Assembly (NCBI RefSeq): GCF_028389875.1
Contig: NC_084671.1
Span: forward strand, 191,001-255,000
DNA length: 64,000 nt
Direction: 5' to 3'
Origin: Rhea pennata
Taxonomy: Eukaryota; Chordata; Aves; Rheiformes; Rheidae
Part shown: positions 14,017-27,198 of the stretch, piece after piece
Position numbering within the stretch: the stretch's first letter is position 1
Layout of the letters: each line of letters opens with the position of its first letter
Translations under genes and position numbers: made by a program
Notes under the pieces: model-generated
Database searches by the model: none
Seen by the model: only the letters and a program-made list of their open reading frames with translations
Told to the model about the DNA's origin: nothing

Positions 14017-17000
14017 CTACAGAAGGAAAAAATAAAAACCACTTTTTTTCTGCTTTAAACAACTAAAATGAGAACATTATTAAAAATTTGTATTAAAAAC
14101 AGCATAGAAGGCAGGTATGTCCTCAGGACAGGGGAAAAAAAAAAAAAAAACTTCCCAACAATAAGACATTGCCTTTCCTTGCTTCTCTTCTATTCTATCT
14201 TTTAGGATAAGATATGGATATTATAAATTAGCACAGTATTCTGCACAATAATGCAAACTACTGCCAAAAGGCCAGTGTTAGGTACTGGTAATACTATCAT
14301 TATTGCTACATGGGATGAACTCTTGAGCCTTCACACAGAATAGATTTCAGCTGCAGATCAATTACAGATACACATTCCTCATAATGCATTCAAAAGATAT
14401 TCAGTACTTGGCGCAGTCAGTGTCATGTTATGGCCTTTGTCACGAATATGGCTTCATATTCCCAAAAGCTGAAAAAGTTCTAAATCTGTTTGCAGTAGAA
14501 TGTGCCAGTCAAAGAGAGGTTTGAGAGAGGCATGTAAAAATATGAAAAGAACTCTTTTACCTTCAGCACTGAATCTGTAGGCCTCCTGTCAAAAGAGTAA
14601 GAGCCTAGACCACAAGAGTGCTTGCTCATAAGAGGACATCAGAGGAAGTAAGATGCCCTGTAAATCTTGCCAAATGTGTATGTTCCTAAACTTCTGTTTT
14701 GGTGGACATCTGTTATCAGTCAGAGACCTGAACACCTGGATGCAACTTCCTGGGCTAGCTGCTCCTTCTCTGCAACTCAGTGTATCTTTAACCCTTTTGC
14801 TACTCAAGGTGGCACATGAGACAAGAATCAAGTAGAAGGCACTCTTAGCAAGATCAGCAAACTCCCTGCTGCTAAAGAACTTCACACGGAGTAAGAAACT
14901 CCTCAGGGCGAGAAAGGTCTGTGACTTTTCTCATATTATAGAGGCATTCTAATGATCTACTGCTCAGAAATGGACAGTCTAACTTTTCCTAGTGCTGTGC
15001 TCCAAAACTAGTGATTTCTGCACCATTTTTACAAAGCATCTGAGGGAAAGAAAGGTGTTCAGCCTCTGAAACCTGATTTGCCAGAGCCTCCTAAATTCCC
15101 TCACTTCCCTTTGATGGAATCAAGACATTGCCCACTCCTTCTCCTCACGAACAGCATCCTGTAGCAGCCAGCTTAGCAGCCACTTGCTACTGTGAAATTC
15201 AACCCAGCACAAGCAGAAGCCTTTACCTTCACCCCTGCCAGTCCTGCTACAGGCAGCCATGGTTCCCAGCTCAGGCACTCTGAAAAAAGTTCTTGTCAGT
15301 GCTGAAGACCCTTTCCAGATCTAGCTATAAACCATGCCAAGAGAGATCAAGCAAATTTCATGGTTCTTCCAGCATACGTCAGCTTGGCAACCTAGGCACT
15401 GGCTCAGTAGAGCACATGTAAAAATGGATTCAACATTTCAAATACCACAGCTTACATCTTCTGAGCATTAAAGTAAATATCTTCTAACACTGAGATAATC
15501 CACATTATTTTGCTAACTCTACAAGCACCTCATACAGTTCAACGTCTGTTTCCAAAGCTGCTAAGCATCTGGATGTTTTGGTTTCAGTACTACCCAGCAC
15601 ACAGATTTTCCTGCTTTGAAATCAGGAAGTTAATTAACTTAATAGGCAGCCCATTAGTCTTATGAGTCTGTCCTATATTCCTTAACTTGGACATAATTCC
15701 TACTGATGTCATTAAAAAGTTTCCTCAAGTAAAGGCTACAGGCGTGGGCCTGCACATAGCCAGGCATTTCCAAACAGTCCCTGTGAGACATGCTAGGCAC
15801 ATCTGTTCATTTCTATATTTAAAAATATTGCTCAATAGGCAAGGGGTGTGCCGCTGCATGACTAATAACTTTTTTCTGTAAGACCTGGATTAGAAGGAAT
15901 GCTTACTCTTGGGGCTGAGACACATTAAAGTACTACTGTGTCTAAAAGGTGGGTGTGCAGAGTATACTAACCTACCTACCGAGACGATGCAAGTAGTAAC
16001 TTTTTCCCTTCAAAGCATACAAACTTTTCTTTTTCTCACATATTCCGCAACCCAACTATCTTTTCAGTAATACTCTCAGCATAAAACAGAACTATAAGAG
16101 TTACCTACCTTATCCTTACCTATTGAGTAAAAGCACTCCAACTGAAAAATGACCTAAAAGCAAACCATGTGTATCATATGTCCTAGCAGATTCTCTAGAA
16201 CTTAACAGACCAGTATTTTATTTTCTTATAGTAACAATAATGGAAAAAACAACATATGTTGCAACAATTGTTTGTTTAACCGAATAGCATGTTGTCAGGG
16301 CTAATGACTGGGACAATCAAGAAAATAAAAATGTCTTAAAACAAAATCTTCGTCTTAAATTTTCAGTATTTGTTAGTCTTTAAAAAGCAGTTAACAGTTT
16401 GGAAAATATTAGTCTCTGTATCATTACATGTATCACCAAGCTGAACCAGCAGTAAGAAAGAATCACTTCTAAAGGCTGTCAGCAGTACTAAAAATACCAT
16501 TTTCAAGTTGAATAGGCAGACATAACCACTGAGTATAGACCATCAAGATTGGCAGCATATTTCCTACCATTTGAATCAATAAACAAAAACTCAATATATT
16601 CCTGTCAACTGCTCTCAACCTAACGTGGCTGAATAAGCACTAAAACCCCTCGAAGAATATTATGGCCTACATAATGCAAGAGTCAGAGCAGATGAGTAGC
16701 GTTGTCAGGACAGCTAAAGCTTCAAAGTCATTACTCAAGACTGCAGAGGTAACAGGGAGGAGAGAAAGGTTTCTGCATGAGGGCCATAAGAGTTTCTTGA
16801 GCCTGAAGATTTTCTTTGACAAGGCAATATACAGTTTTATCCAACACATACTTTTGAAAACATTCCGATCTGGACATTCATCAGATAAAATATATGTGCA
16901 AAAATGGCTTGCAGCAGAAATAGAGCTGGAAAGATAGGAAGGTTCAAGTGTCCTCATGGTGCAAAGCAGTGGAGAATATTTCAGTTAACACTGAAGCACA

Positions 17001-18124
17001 TGGGAAGGAAGGAAAGAGGGAAGGCATCTGCGAGCATTTTTACTGTGCTCATGTGGTCATGGCACAAAAGCAGGAAGTGGGACAAAGGAAATTTTCCTCG
17101 AGATGAACTAGCAAGAAAACCTCAATTTCATTCTTCTTTGTGCTGGGCAACAGGAAACTTGCTCTGAAGTGTGAAACAAAGGGATATGACAACTGTAAAC
17201 AAATGAAAATCAGTGTGCACTATACAGTATTCTGTCACGAAAAACATCTTTGAAATGGGGAAAGAGAAGAGTCCATTCTTCCTAACGCTTCCTTTCAACT
17301 CTGTTCAACCCAGCAAAGTGCCTAAAACACAAACATCTGCTTCTGCACCTGGTTTCACCAATTTCACTAGCCTTTTCCTAGTAGAATCTAAATTTTCGGA
17401 GAAAATTCAGTGGGAAACTTAGGGAGAGACTAAAGATACCAGAATGTATGCAGAAAGCTGACTACATTCTATATTTGAAGGAGAAGGATTGATTTCTCGG
17501 CCAAAATCCAGTTTGCTTCCTAACTTATCAGGCAAACTGGCTACACTCACTCTGAATCTACAATAAAATTGCTTTGCCCTGTACCTAAGAGATATTTATA
17601 GCTGGTAAAAAAAGTCTCAAGGCAACTGACCTATCCCTCTCTCATTCTTGTCCAACACCTTTCCTTCTCTCTCCCAGAAATAATAATGCAGCTCCACAAA
17701 AGTTCTGACTCTTTCAGAAAGCTACGGAAGTATACAAAGAGAAGATCTCCCTTTCTCATTGTGACTTACACCTAATTTTCTTTTAGACGCTCAATTTCTA
17801 CTACTCAAATACTTCTCTACTTCTTAAAAGCTTACTTGTTTGTAGTGTTTTTGCACATTTGAATCAAGCTAACAAACCAAAGCATCCACAAATATCACGC
17901 TGAATTTAAGTTTTAAATTCATTAGTTACCCCCTCCAGAAAGATATTTTACCGTATCAGATTTATACACTTTCAAAATCTCTACAGGCAAATAGCAAGCA
18001 CACAGCTAATGAACAACTGTAACACTGCATGTCTAACAGACCCGTGTACAGAGATATAATCGCGTTATTAATGCACATAAGACAGCTACACATATGTATA
18101 TGCATTTGGCAGCCCCAGCTGTGT

Positions 18125-18500
18125 ACAGAACCACAGAATCGGTAAGGTTGGAAGGGACCTCTGGAGATCATCTAGTCCAACCTCCCTGCTCATCAGGGTC
18201 ACCTAGAGCACGTTAGACAGGGTTACATCCAGGCAGGTTTTGAATATCTCCAGAGAAGGAGACTCCACAACCTTGCAGGGCAATCTGTTCCAATGCTCTG
18301 TCGCTCTCACAGCAAAAAAATTCCTCCTCATATTAAGGCAGAACTTCCTGTGGTTAAGTTTTTGCTCAGTGCCTCTTGTCTTTTCACATGGGTCAACTGA
18401 AAAGAGTTTAGCCCCATCCCTTGACACCCTCTCTTCAGGTACTTATACACATTGATAAGATCCCCCCTCAGTCATCTTTTCTCCAGGCTGAGGGGTACAA
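18125..18500 (-). mobile_element. CR1 LINE 3' end including the end of ORF2
   Basis: On the minus strand the segment encodes the end of the CR1 reverse transcriptase protein ([44 protein letters not shown]) and then the 3' tail with CCCTGATGAGCAGGG and TGGACTAGATGATCTCCAGA. It is 5'-truncated, as almost all CR1 copies are. It lies in the sense direction of the GGT-like gene, with its 5' edge about 85 bases downstream of the exon 5 donor. Confidence 0.9.
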
Positions 18501-18505
18501 CTAAC

Positions 18506-18538
18506 AAAAAAAAAAAAGAAAAAAAAGGGGGGGGGGGA
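18506..18538 (+). repeat. A-rich and G11 homopurine tract
   Basis: A12, G, A6 and then about eleven G follow directly after the CR1 copy and precede exon 5 of the pseudogene by about 50 bases. Tracts of this kind are prone to assembly and sequencing errors. Confidence 0.8.
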
Positions 18539-18585
18539 AGCGCCCACAAGCTCAGCCGGTCTCAGGGAAAGAACTGTCCACATAC

Positions 18586-18738
18586 CCTGTAATTTGTGAA
18601 AATTGGTTTGACCTCATCAGTGGTGTGGCTTTTGACATCTTCTAAATCCATCACTCCTCCATGTCTCTGGACTGGTTCTACAATAGCAGCTGCAATCCGA
18701 CCTTAATAAAACCCCTTCTTGCCAGATCTTGCCAGCTC
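18586..18738 (-). pseudogene. GGT-like exon 5 with in-frame TAA
   Basis: The exon runs from CCTTTTCAG to CAGG|GTATGT, 153 bases, phase 0 to 0. It encodes ELARSGKKGFY, a stop (TAA at 18703-18705), then GRIAAAIVEPVQRHGG and LEDVKSHTTDEVKPIF. In the family the stop position lies in the FY-x-GRIA block and is normally a charged or small residue; GAA to TAA is one substitution. Because the exon has a whole number of codons, skipping it would keep the frame. Confidence 0.85.
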
Positions 18739-21700
18739 CTGAAAAGGAAATAAAATGTCATCAGGTAAGAATAACCTTACAGGATAATCTGTGTTAAAGA
18801 CATTTAAAAGTTACATCTTTCAATGATGTAGGTGAGCTGTGTAAGCAAGATGCATAAACTCCACAAAACTGTAGTGTGCCAATTTCAATCCTAGGAGATA
18901 AACTAAGCAAGCAATCACCATGCTACTGCAATGGCATTTTTTTCTCAAAGAAGGCAGGTTTAATGCATTCTTTTTGGTTATTTTGAAGATATTCTAGTTT
19001 GGTTCAACTCTTTTTTTTTTTTTTAAGAATGCATAAACATTCCAGTTGCAATTCATAATTAAAGTTTGTTGCAGTTCACAAACCAAATCGCAAAGATTTC
19101 AATTAGAGTACTGGAATATTCAGCACTTTGAAATTTAGGACACTTATTCAACTACCTGAGTAGCAATTATAGGTGATTAAATTTAGACCTCCAAGTTTGA
19201 CAACGCTACCCTTAAATTCTCCCCAGTTATAAAACAGGAACGCAACTTGCATCACAGAAAGGTGGAGAGATTTAATGTTTATACTAGTTCGTGATGCTTC
19301 AACAAGTGGCATTTTATGAAATGAAATGGCTTATTAAAACACTAAGTGAAAAATCATGTAAGCTAGTGACTCCTACTTAAAAACAAATCACAAAAAAGAA
19401 AAGCATTATCAGAACACACGGGTTTTGACAAAGTCAAAGTGAAAGTCTGCTGCACCTGAAGACACTCTATCTGTGACTGTAAGTGTGGCTTTGAGCAAAA
19501 AAAGGGAACAGCTACGCAAACACACTTGCAAAAATTCATCCTGGTCTTGAATTCTTCAGGAATGGCCATTTTATCCTATACACACACAGAGATAAAATGA
19601 CTTAACGCATTTCAGTGTTACTGTCAACATTTACTGAATGAGGTCTACCCTCAAAGGGACTGGCAAATCAATAAAAGCATGAGAGTAGAAAGATGAAGCA
19701 GAGTATGAAGAAGTCATTGTATTGAGACGATACTTCATGTAGCAGGTTGGGGAACTTTGAGTAATTATAGATAATTATATTGCAAATATATACAATACTT
19801 TCATGCAAAAAGACAAGGGTGTGAGAGCTGCTGAAGCACTTGCACAAGGTCATACAATGATGACAGTCAGAAGAGCTGAAAAGAATCCCATAGTCATGTA
19901 AATGAAACACAACAGTGTGCTATTAGGATATATCCTGGTGATGATGATATAAAATAATTTATCCTGACATAACTAAGCTATAAGTCTTACTGAGGCTTTG
20001 AAACACATTCACCATTAAAAAAAGCATTTATATATATATTTTTTTCCAATGGAAAGTAGAATAGGACACCTGGTTACATTTGAAAGTAGTATTCTTAGCT
20101 GCTCTAAATGGTACCATGATGAGTCACCAACAAATTAACAAAAATGCAGCAATAAAATCATTAGTTCACAAACACAGAACTTAACACTATTAAAATAAAT
20201 CCTTAGTACCAAACATGTAAGACCATTCTACCATTCTCGGTTTCCAAAACAACACCAGGCTGCTAATAGCTAGAAAGGGAAAACAGGAGCAGAGGTGCAC
20301 GTTAATTAAAACAAAAAGCCCACCTTTACATTAGGCAAAGCAAAGCAAGAGACTCTAATACAATAAGCTTCTGTCATTTTCCAAAACAGTATCCTGCTGC
20401 TTGTCCATAGCTTGCATGAATTTTGCTAAATGCAATGCTGACATACATTTTAACCATAAGTAAATCTGACTGTGGAACCCAAGCTAAAACACTATTCACA
20501 TAAACCATCGCTTGAGGCTATTATCCCTTTCCAGGGCAAGGGACGTCTGACAACACTTTCGGAGGCCATCTTTCAGGAACTAGCTACCACGCTGTACACT
20601 CACCTCCATTCCTTCAGTAACGATTAAGGAAAAAGCTTATGTTGGCCTTATTTTCTCTGTGATTCCCTTGTGTTGGGGGGGGAAAGAGCAGATGAGGGCT
20701 GCTCATGGATTTTTACCCCTGCTCACACTGCACAGCACACAAACATTCAGTACTCCTGAGGGGTTGAAAAAGGCATCTTAAGAACACCGCAACTTACATA
20801 TTCCCACCATGAGCAGACCTGGTAGGTTATATTTTATCTTCTTGAAAAGCACTGGGAACAATATACACCTAAACATAGAAAAACATGATAGAAGGAAGTG
20901 CAGGCAAAAGAGATTAAGAAACAGATGCAGAAGATGTGAAGTATGACATCTAAGGGCTGCTACAGTCCCTTGACCTCAGACCAACTTCAAAAGGGCCAGG
21001 ATATTTTTCAAAATAAGATACAGATAACTTGAATTATTTCTAGTTTACATCACTATCAGCAAGACCAGGATTATGCCCTCTGAATCTTAATGCTTGCACT
21101 GATAGGATCCACCAAAGCCTTTACACAAAGAAAAATGCAACAGAAACACCACACCTGTAAAGGCCACACAGAGCACTCTATCGCAGGCACCTGGCATTAA
21201 GAGGGGAGATGCCTCAGCTCTCAAAACAATATGGGAGTGCCCCGAAAGTAACAGGGTACAGGCTGGTACGACACCATTAAATATTAACACAGGTGATAAC
21301 TAATCAACTCAAGCTGAGTCAACTCTTTCCTGAAACAATTTTAACCATTAAAAAAAAAAAAAAAACTAATTGGGTATAAACACATGAATTATTGTGTGAC
21401 ATGCCATATTCTAGTTTTGAGAGGAAAGTATATATGAAAAAAGATCAGAGCTCATTTTACATTTTGAAATAAAATGTTTTTGTCCACATCTGAGCTGGCA
21501 ATATTCACAATTTTATGAACAAACCTCTTGTTTGCATTCAGCACTTCCAAAACAAAACAAAAAAAATGCAAACCAAAAGCCAAAACCCACAAATACTATG
21601 TTTCTGAATAAAACCAACATAATGGTGATCTTCTGTCTGGGCCTTGTAATAGCATGGTAGTTGGCTTCAAACTTAAAGCAGAAACAGGAGTAAGGATTTT

Positions 21701-24030
21701 ATTTTTAATCACAGAATGCAGTAACAGTTACCTAGCTCTAGTCACACTAAGAAATATAATATAATTTCATAGCACATTTCTAAGAAGGAAAACAGAAGAG
21801 CAATGCATTTTGTTACCTACAGCTGAAATCTTCCATGTGTTTCTAGCATGGACAAACTGGCATATCATTAGGCTCTAGCTCTCAATTAGCTGTTTGTTTT
21901 TGCTGACGTTTGGTTCTTAGCAACCTGTAACATTACATTCCCTACACAACAAGGTTAAGTGCCTATATTTATCTGTTCAGGATATGGAAATTTATGGTAG
22001 TTGCCCCTTATTACTAAATAGAAAGGCCTATCTCCCGCCCATTTCAGTCTTACATTTATTTAAACTAAGTTAGCCAGGAAGCAGAAAGAGTTGCCATAGA
22101 AATAAAATTAATTTAACATAGGCTCCTGCAAAACCTCCATTAATTAACCTATTTACAGTAAAAACATTTCTTCTTTCATTAAATGCAATCTGTATCACTC
22201 CTACAACACAGTGACAAAAACACAGCTGCTGTTCACTTCCTGTGTATCTCATGCTTCAGGGATTCAATAACACACAGTCTTGCGTCATTTTTTAGACTTC
22301 ATGACAGAACTAAAATTGAAGTGTTGGAGTTCACAATCTCTGCTAACTTTCAGTACAGAAATGAAGCTCTCTCTATAGAATCAAATATAATTTGTTCCTG
22401 CAAAAGCAATAAAGATTCCACACGTTTGTTTTTAAACAGAAAGATTTAGTTTAGAATATGTTTTACATTTGTTTTCATTTCTGAAATACAAAATTAATAA
22501 AATATTTCCAAAACATATCTTGAATGTTTTCAGTAATTGCGTGGATAAAATAAAATGGTCCACTTCAAATCTCATGAAATAAAAAAAATTTAGAGTATAA
22601 TAAAAGATAAATTTGTGAAATAGTTAACATGTTTCAACTCCGCTCCCGAGAGGAAACTAGGATTCCACACCTGAAAACCAGATGGGCTTTCTACAAGAAA
22701 ATAACAATACTAATCAAGCTGGGATAAACTTTGCCTGAAAAAAAAAAGACAGCTAAACAAAGGAAAAGCTAGAATCCTTTTCTTTAGTAATAATTCAGCA
22801 AAGAGCCCTGTACAGACACTGCATAGTGACAGTGAGTAGAAATATGCCAGAAGGACAGACAGAACCTATGGAGCTTTTCAGTGGAAAGAACTAATTGAAT
22901 TTAATGTGGATGTAGTTACCAACAGTATAATTCTTCTAGCCTGGAAATTTGGTAACAACAAATCAATAATTACCAGACACAAAGAATGTAGTACAAAACA
23001 GTTCATATGCCTCAGACTATCTGGATGCCTATTTACAGAACACCAAATTCTTGCTCTATTTATTGCTGATTTCATGACTGCAAGGACCTCTGGGCATAAG
23101 CATAAGATGACCTGGTGGAGGGTGAGGGAGGGGGAGGAACACACACCTCACATGAAAGATTTGAAAACAGAAATAAGGCAAACTTCCCAAAGCTGCAACA
23201 ACATAGGGGGAACTACGGGGCAAAGAAGTAAGCAGAAGGGGTGTGAGGGGTGGTTTCCTCTCCTCCTTCCAACACGCAGCCAAGAAATCTAGGCTAACAA
23301 AAAGCAGTCATATTCTGCTAACAGCAGTAGCATGTCACATTCTTGCCTCCATGGGCTTTTCTTTGGAAAGTACAGTACCTGCTGTCTCTGCATGGGGATA
23401 TCAACAGGTAGCATACAATTCACATCGTACTCAAGATTTTATACTATATTTTTTCAATAGGTTCATAACAAAGTAACATTTTTTTTATTGAAATGGTGTG
23501 AAATTAGGCTTATCATTGCATGATCTGTCTCACTTTATAATTTGACTTATCTGTAGACTGAGAGATCTGTAAGAAACCACAACAATGCAAAGTCAAATAT
23601 ACTCAAATTGTGGTCTCTGCTACAGGAATGACTAAGGAGTAAATTCATTGCAGATAAAGACACAAACATGTAGTCACATGTTCACAAGCATGAGCACTCC
23701 AAGAGCCTATGCAGCATAATGATGACATTAGGAAGTACAAAGACTACAAGGACAAGCCACTAGCAATTTGAGGCATGGTGAGCAAAATAATCTCATAGTA
23801 ATCATGCACTGTCTTAACTATGGGTGAAGAAAGATTTAGGTAAGACAACTCAATCTCACATTTCCTCTTCAACAAGGCTTCTACAGAAGACAGTAGGAAC
23901 CATGGATACATAAAGGATATCTAACTAGATCCTTAATGAATAACTAAAAATTAAACATTTTATTTGTTCTGAAGAACAAAGCAAAATGACTTGCAATTGT
24001 TTTGAGTATCCCCAAAAGTGCATTCCTTAC

Positions 24031-24239
24031 CTTAAAAGTGTTAGCCAAAAAGGGATTGGAGAAAACCTGTCCATGTAGTGGTGCCTGGCCATCAATGAGT
24101 AACTCCCTCCCATGCTTGTTTCGAAGTGACTGGAGAATATGAGCATCACGTTTCCAGTGGTAGGCAGTAATCTCTGCCACTGGAAAACCTCTTTCAGCCA
24201 GTTCAATAGCAGGCTGTAGCAATTGTCTGAGAGAGAGAG
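24031..24239 (-). pseudogene. GGT-like exon 4, two bases too long at its 5' end
   Basis: After TTTCTTAG the exon reads CT followed by codons for LSLRQLLQPAIELAERG, then FPVAEITAYHW, LLIDGQAPLHGQ and NPFLANTFK, with donor AAG|GTAAGG in phase 0. It is 209 bases long (69 codons plus 2), while exon 3 ends in phase 0. The frame is therefore lost at the junction. The alternative acceptor at CTCTCAG also leaves the frame wrong. The extra bases lie in a (CT)5 run, which suggests slippage. Confidence 0.75.
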
Positions 24240-25218
24240 CTAAGAAAGAAGATCAGGAAAGGACTGCAAAATTATTTTTGAAGTACTGAAATTACAGAGC
24301 ACTCCTATAAAGCAAAATTTTATGCAAGTTTGACTTACACAACACACTTCCCCTAGAAGCAAGTAATTTTTACACAAACAGATCCACAGAGGTACTTGTA
24401 TGAATTCTGGGTTTTCGGGGGGGGAGGCAGGAAATAAGCCCACATTCTCCCCAAATCCCAAACATTCAGCATATGAGTACAGTAACAGCATCCATTAACA
24501 TTGCACTTTGCCTGAAAACATCCTCGCAGCACTGTCTTTAATGTTATAAATCAGAACAGTTTTATAGATTCTGATTATTATTTTACCTATGCAATGAGTG
24601 CTTACAACAATGCTAAAGAACCTATACCTGCTCAGGGAAACTATTTTTCCAGCCTTATCTTTTTGGTGACAATACTGAGTGCAACATTACTGGAAGAACC
24701 ATCTTGACTATTCAAAGCACTCACCAGACTTTACCGCTAGAATCAAATCAATCAGTGTCTGAAACACTACCAAGCACTAAAACTTACATACATAGCATTC
24801 TTTTAAAAATCCATTTAAATATATGCCATCAAGTTTGCAGACAAAAAATGTGGAAGCTACCATTTTTTTCTGAAACAAAAAGAACTCAAGACAGACTTGA
24901 ACCTCAAGCTCAAATCTCCCCACCTAGACTGGATCCTGAGCTATTTTTGTAACGGGTTAAAATTTAAAAGGATGAACAAGAGCCAAAAGTTGGATGAATA
25001 ATGTTTACACTGAAGTCCGTCTGTCATTAATATTGTTCTTATGTAGGTTAAAAGTACATTAAAAGAAAGATACTGGATTCAATATCTTGATATTTTATTA
25101 CATTTTGGTAAAACCCTAGCTTTATTAAAAAGATTACAATCCCACTTGCAGCATATTTGTTTATACTGGGAACTTAAAAGAATTTGAAAGTGTATTGCGC
25201 ATTTTCATTTAGCTTCAC

Positions 25219-25372
25219 CTTTTTACTTCCATACAGAGAAACAGCATCACACAAGCCAGCTGCTGCACCAGGCACTGTGACGTTATGGGCATGAAGTGGA
25301 GGAAGAGGATTTGCTTCATCAAACCCTTGTTCTTTCAAGAGCTCAATAGTCAGTGCCCTTGGAGACCTGCCA
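25219..25372 (-). pseudogene. GGT-like exon 3
   Basis: The exon starts after TTCTGCAG in phase 2. It encodes GRSPRALTIELLKEQ, NPLPPLHAHNVTVPG and AAAGLCDAVSLYGSKK, and ends AAAAAG|GTGAAG in phase 0. In the family the next residues are LSL followed by a QxLxPAI block, which is found at the start of exon 4 but two bases out of frame. Confidence 0.8.
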
Positions 25373-26946
25373 CTGCAGAACAAAAAGCAGCACATATATA
25401 AAGTGACAAAGGAAACAGGCTGTCAGTCATATGCCAAAGGAGCATAAATACTGGTCCAAGCACTGCATGACAGCAGTTCCGATGGTTTCATTTCTATCAT
25501 ATGATACGTGAAATCCAGATCCTTCATGTTGCTGCTGCAATATTTAATGTTTCCATCCTCTCTCATCCCCCATTAACAAAATAGGAACATAAAGGGCACC
25601 AGAACGAATATTATTTTCAGATCCCCAAGGTCCTGTCAAGCTAAAAATCCAACTGGCTGCTTCCTTTTTAACTTCGTTATTTTTCTATAAGAGGAGCTCT
25701 ATGTGGAAGAAAACACTCTTCTCTCTTCAGTCATGAAACTCTCTCTTTTTAATATAATTCGAACAGAAGGAAGTTAAACAAACAGCTGAAGAGGAAATGA
25801 GGTGTAAATATGGACTCTAACCCCTTTCTTAACAAACATGTCCCCAGTGAAATCAGCATGGGAGATGAACTAGCCAGCTTAAAACATGTTTGTTGTTATG
25901 AGGATGATAAATATGAAGCATTAAACATCCAAGCCTCACAGCAAATTGATTAAAATACACTCAGTAAATTATAACATTCTGGCTGTCAGTCAAAAGCTGT
26001 ACAGAATCTCCTCTAAGTACAACAAATAAACAGCCTGGAAGATCAGATCCATGGCAATTCTTAAATTCAAACAAACTGAAAGCCATACTTGTCTCTGGAA
26101 TTTGATCCACAAAGTAAACAGGAATGATCTATTTCCAATTCCACAGAAAGCAGTTCTCCCTTTTCCAATCTGCTTCCCTCCACAATCTACAGTTTATGAT
26201 CCATAAGGAGAACTGTCCTCTTTTCAGATACATGATCTGGAAGTAAAACTGAACCTATCTATTTCATCCAGGTATTCTAGGTATGAATAATAAAACAGCT
26301 CAGGATGAACATCCTTTTCACACTAGCTATCTTTTCCTGCAAACCAGGGTTCACTACTTTTCTCTGAGACACATGAACCATTTCCACACATGGGATTTTA
26401 GAGCAAGGATGTCTGTAACATCCATTATAGAAAGACAGATTAGGAGGAGCAACAGAGCTATGAGGCCACAATTATACCATTTCAGCACAGCATACAAAAC
26501 AATCAGCTAGACAACACAAAGGGAGGATCCTAAGCCAAGAAGCAGGGACGTAACCAGAGAGACATACTCACTTCAAGACTGATGCACAACCCCACATCTC
26601 CTTACTACCACAGAAGCCCATATGGTATTGAAGAGCTAACATAATGGGAATGCTGTTTGACAGCAACACAAACAAGTGCTAAGTAAGCTAGTTCTCTCTT
26701 ACCTCCTTCGCCCTGCCTATCACTAAGTCTAGAAAGAAAGGTCTGAAAGGTATTCTGGGCCAGAGTAAAAGCAAAACAACTCTGTTTAAACTTGCAGCAT
26801 TATTCCTACTTTGCACTTGGAGCCACTTACGCCATAAATTGTTCTTAGGTATGGTGAGTTAATGAATTCACAGGAGCACTTTCCTCTCAGTTGCACTGGT
26901 ATTTAGCACAAGAGAGGAGCCCCCAGGCTTTATCTTTGGAACTTAT

Positions 26947-27100
26947 CTTCCATTAAGACCATGCACGTGCTTTGTGTTTGCATCATAGTAAAGACAGAAG
27001 CAATCTCCACCAATGCCAGTGCTGACAGGTTCAGTGACACTGAGGGCAGCAGCTACTGCCACAGCAGCATCTACTGCATTCCCACCATTCTTTAAAATAT
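26947..27100 (-). pseudogene. GGT-like exon 2, defective donor
   Basis: The exon starts after ATTGCAG and encodes [34 protein letters not shown] and then [14 protein letters not shown], the strongly conserved N-terminal core. It ends GGAAG in phase 2, which fits exon 3 (T GGC AGG) to give NGSGRSP. The next six intron bases are ATAAGT instead of GTAAGT, so the first donor base is changed from G to A. Confidence 0.8.
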
Positions 27101-27147
27101 CTGCAATAGAGATATCTATCAAAATCTGAGCAATCTGAAAGTCCCCT

Positions 27148-27198
27148 GGAAAAAAAGGGGGGGAGGGGGGAAGGAGGGGAGAGAGAAAGAGAAGGGAA
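27148..27198 (+). repeat. 51-base homopurine tract next to GGT-like exon 2
   Basis: Every base is A or G, including runs of A7, G7 and G6. On the minus strand it is a pure pyrimidine tract that ends in TTTCCAG, an ideal splice acceptor lying 45 bases upstream of the acceptor that fits the family protein. Confidence 0.85.
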
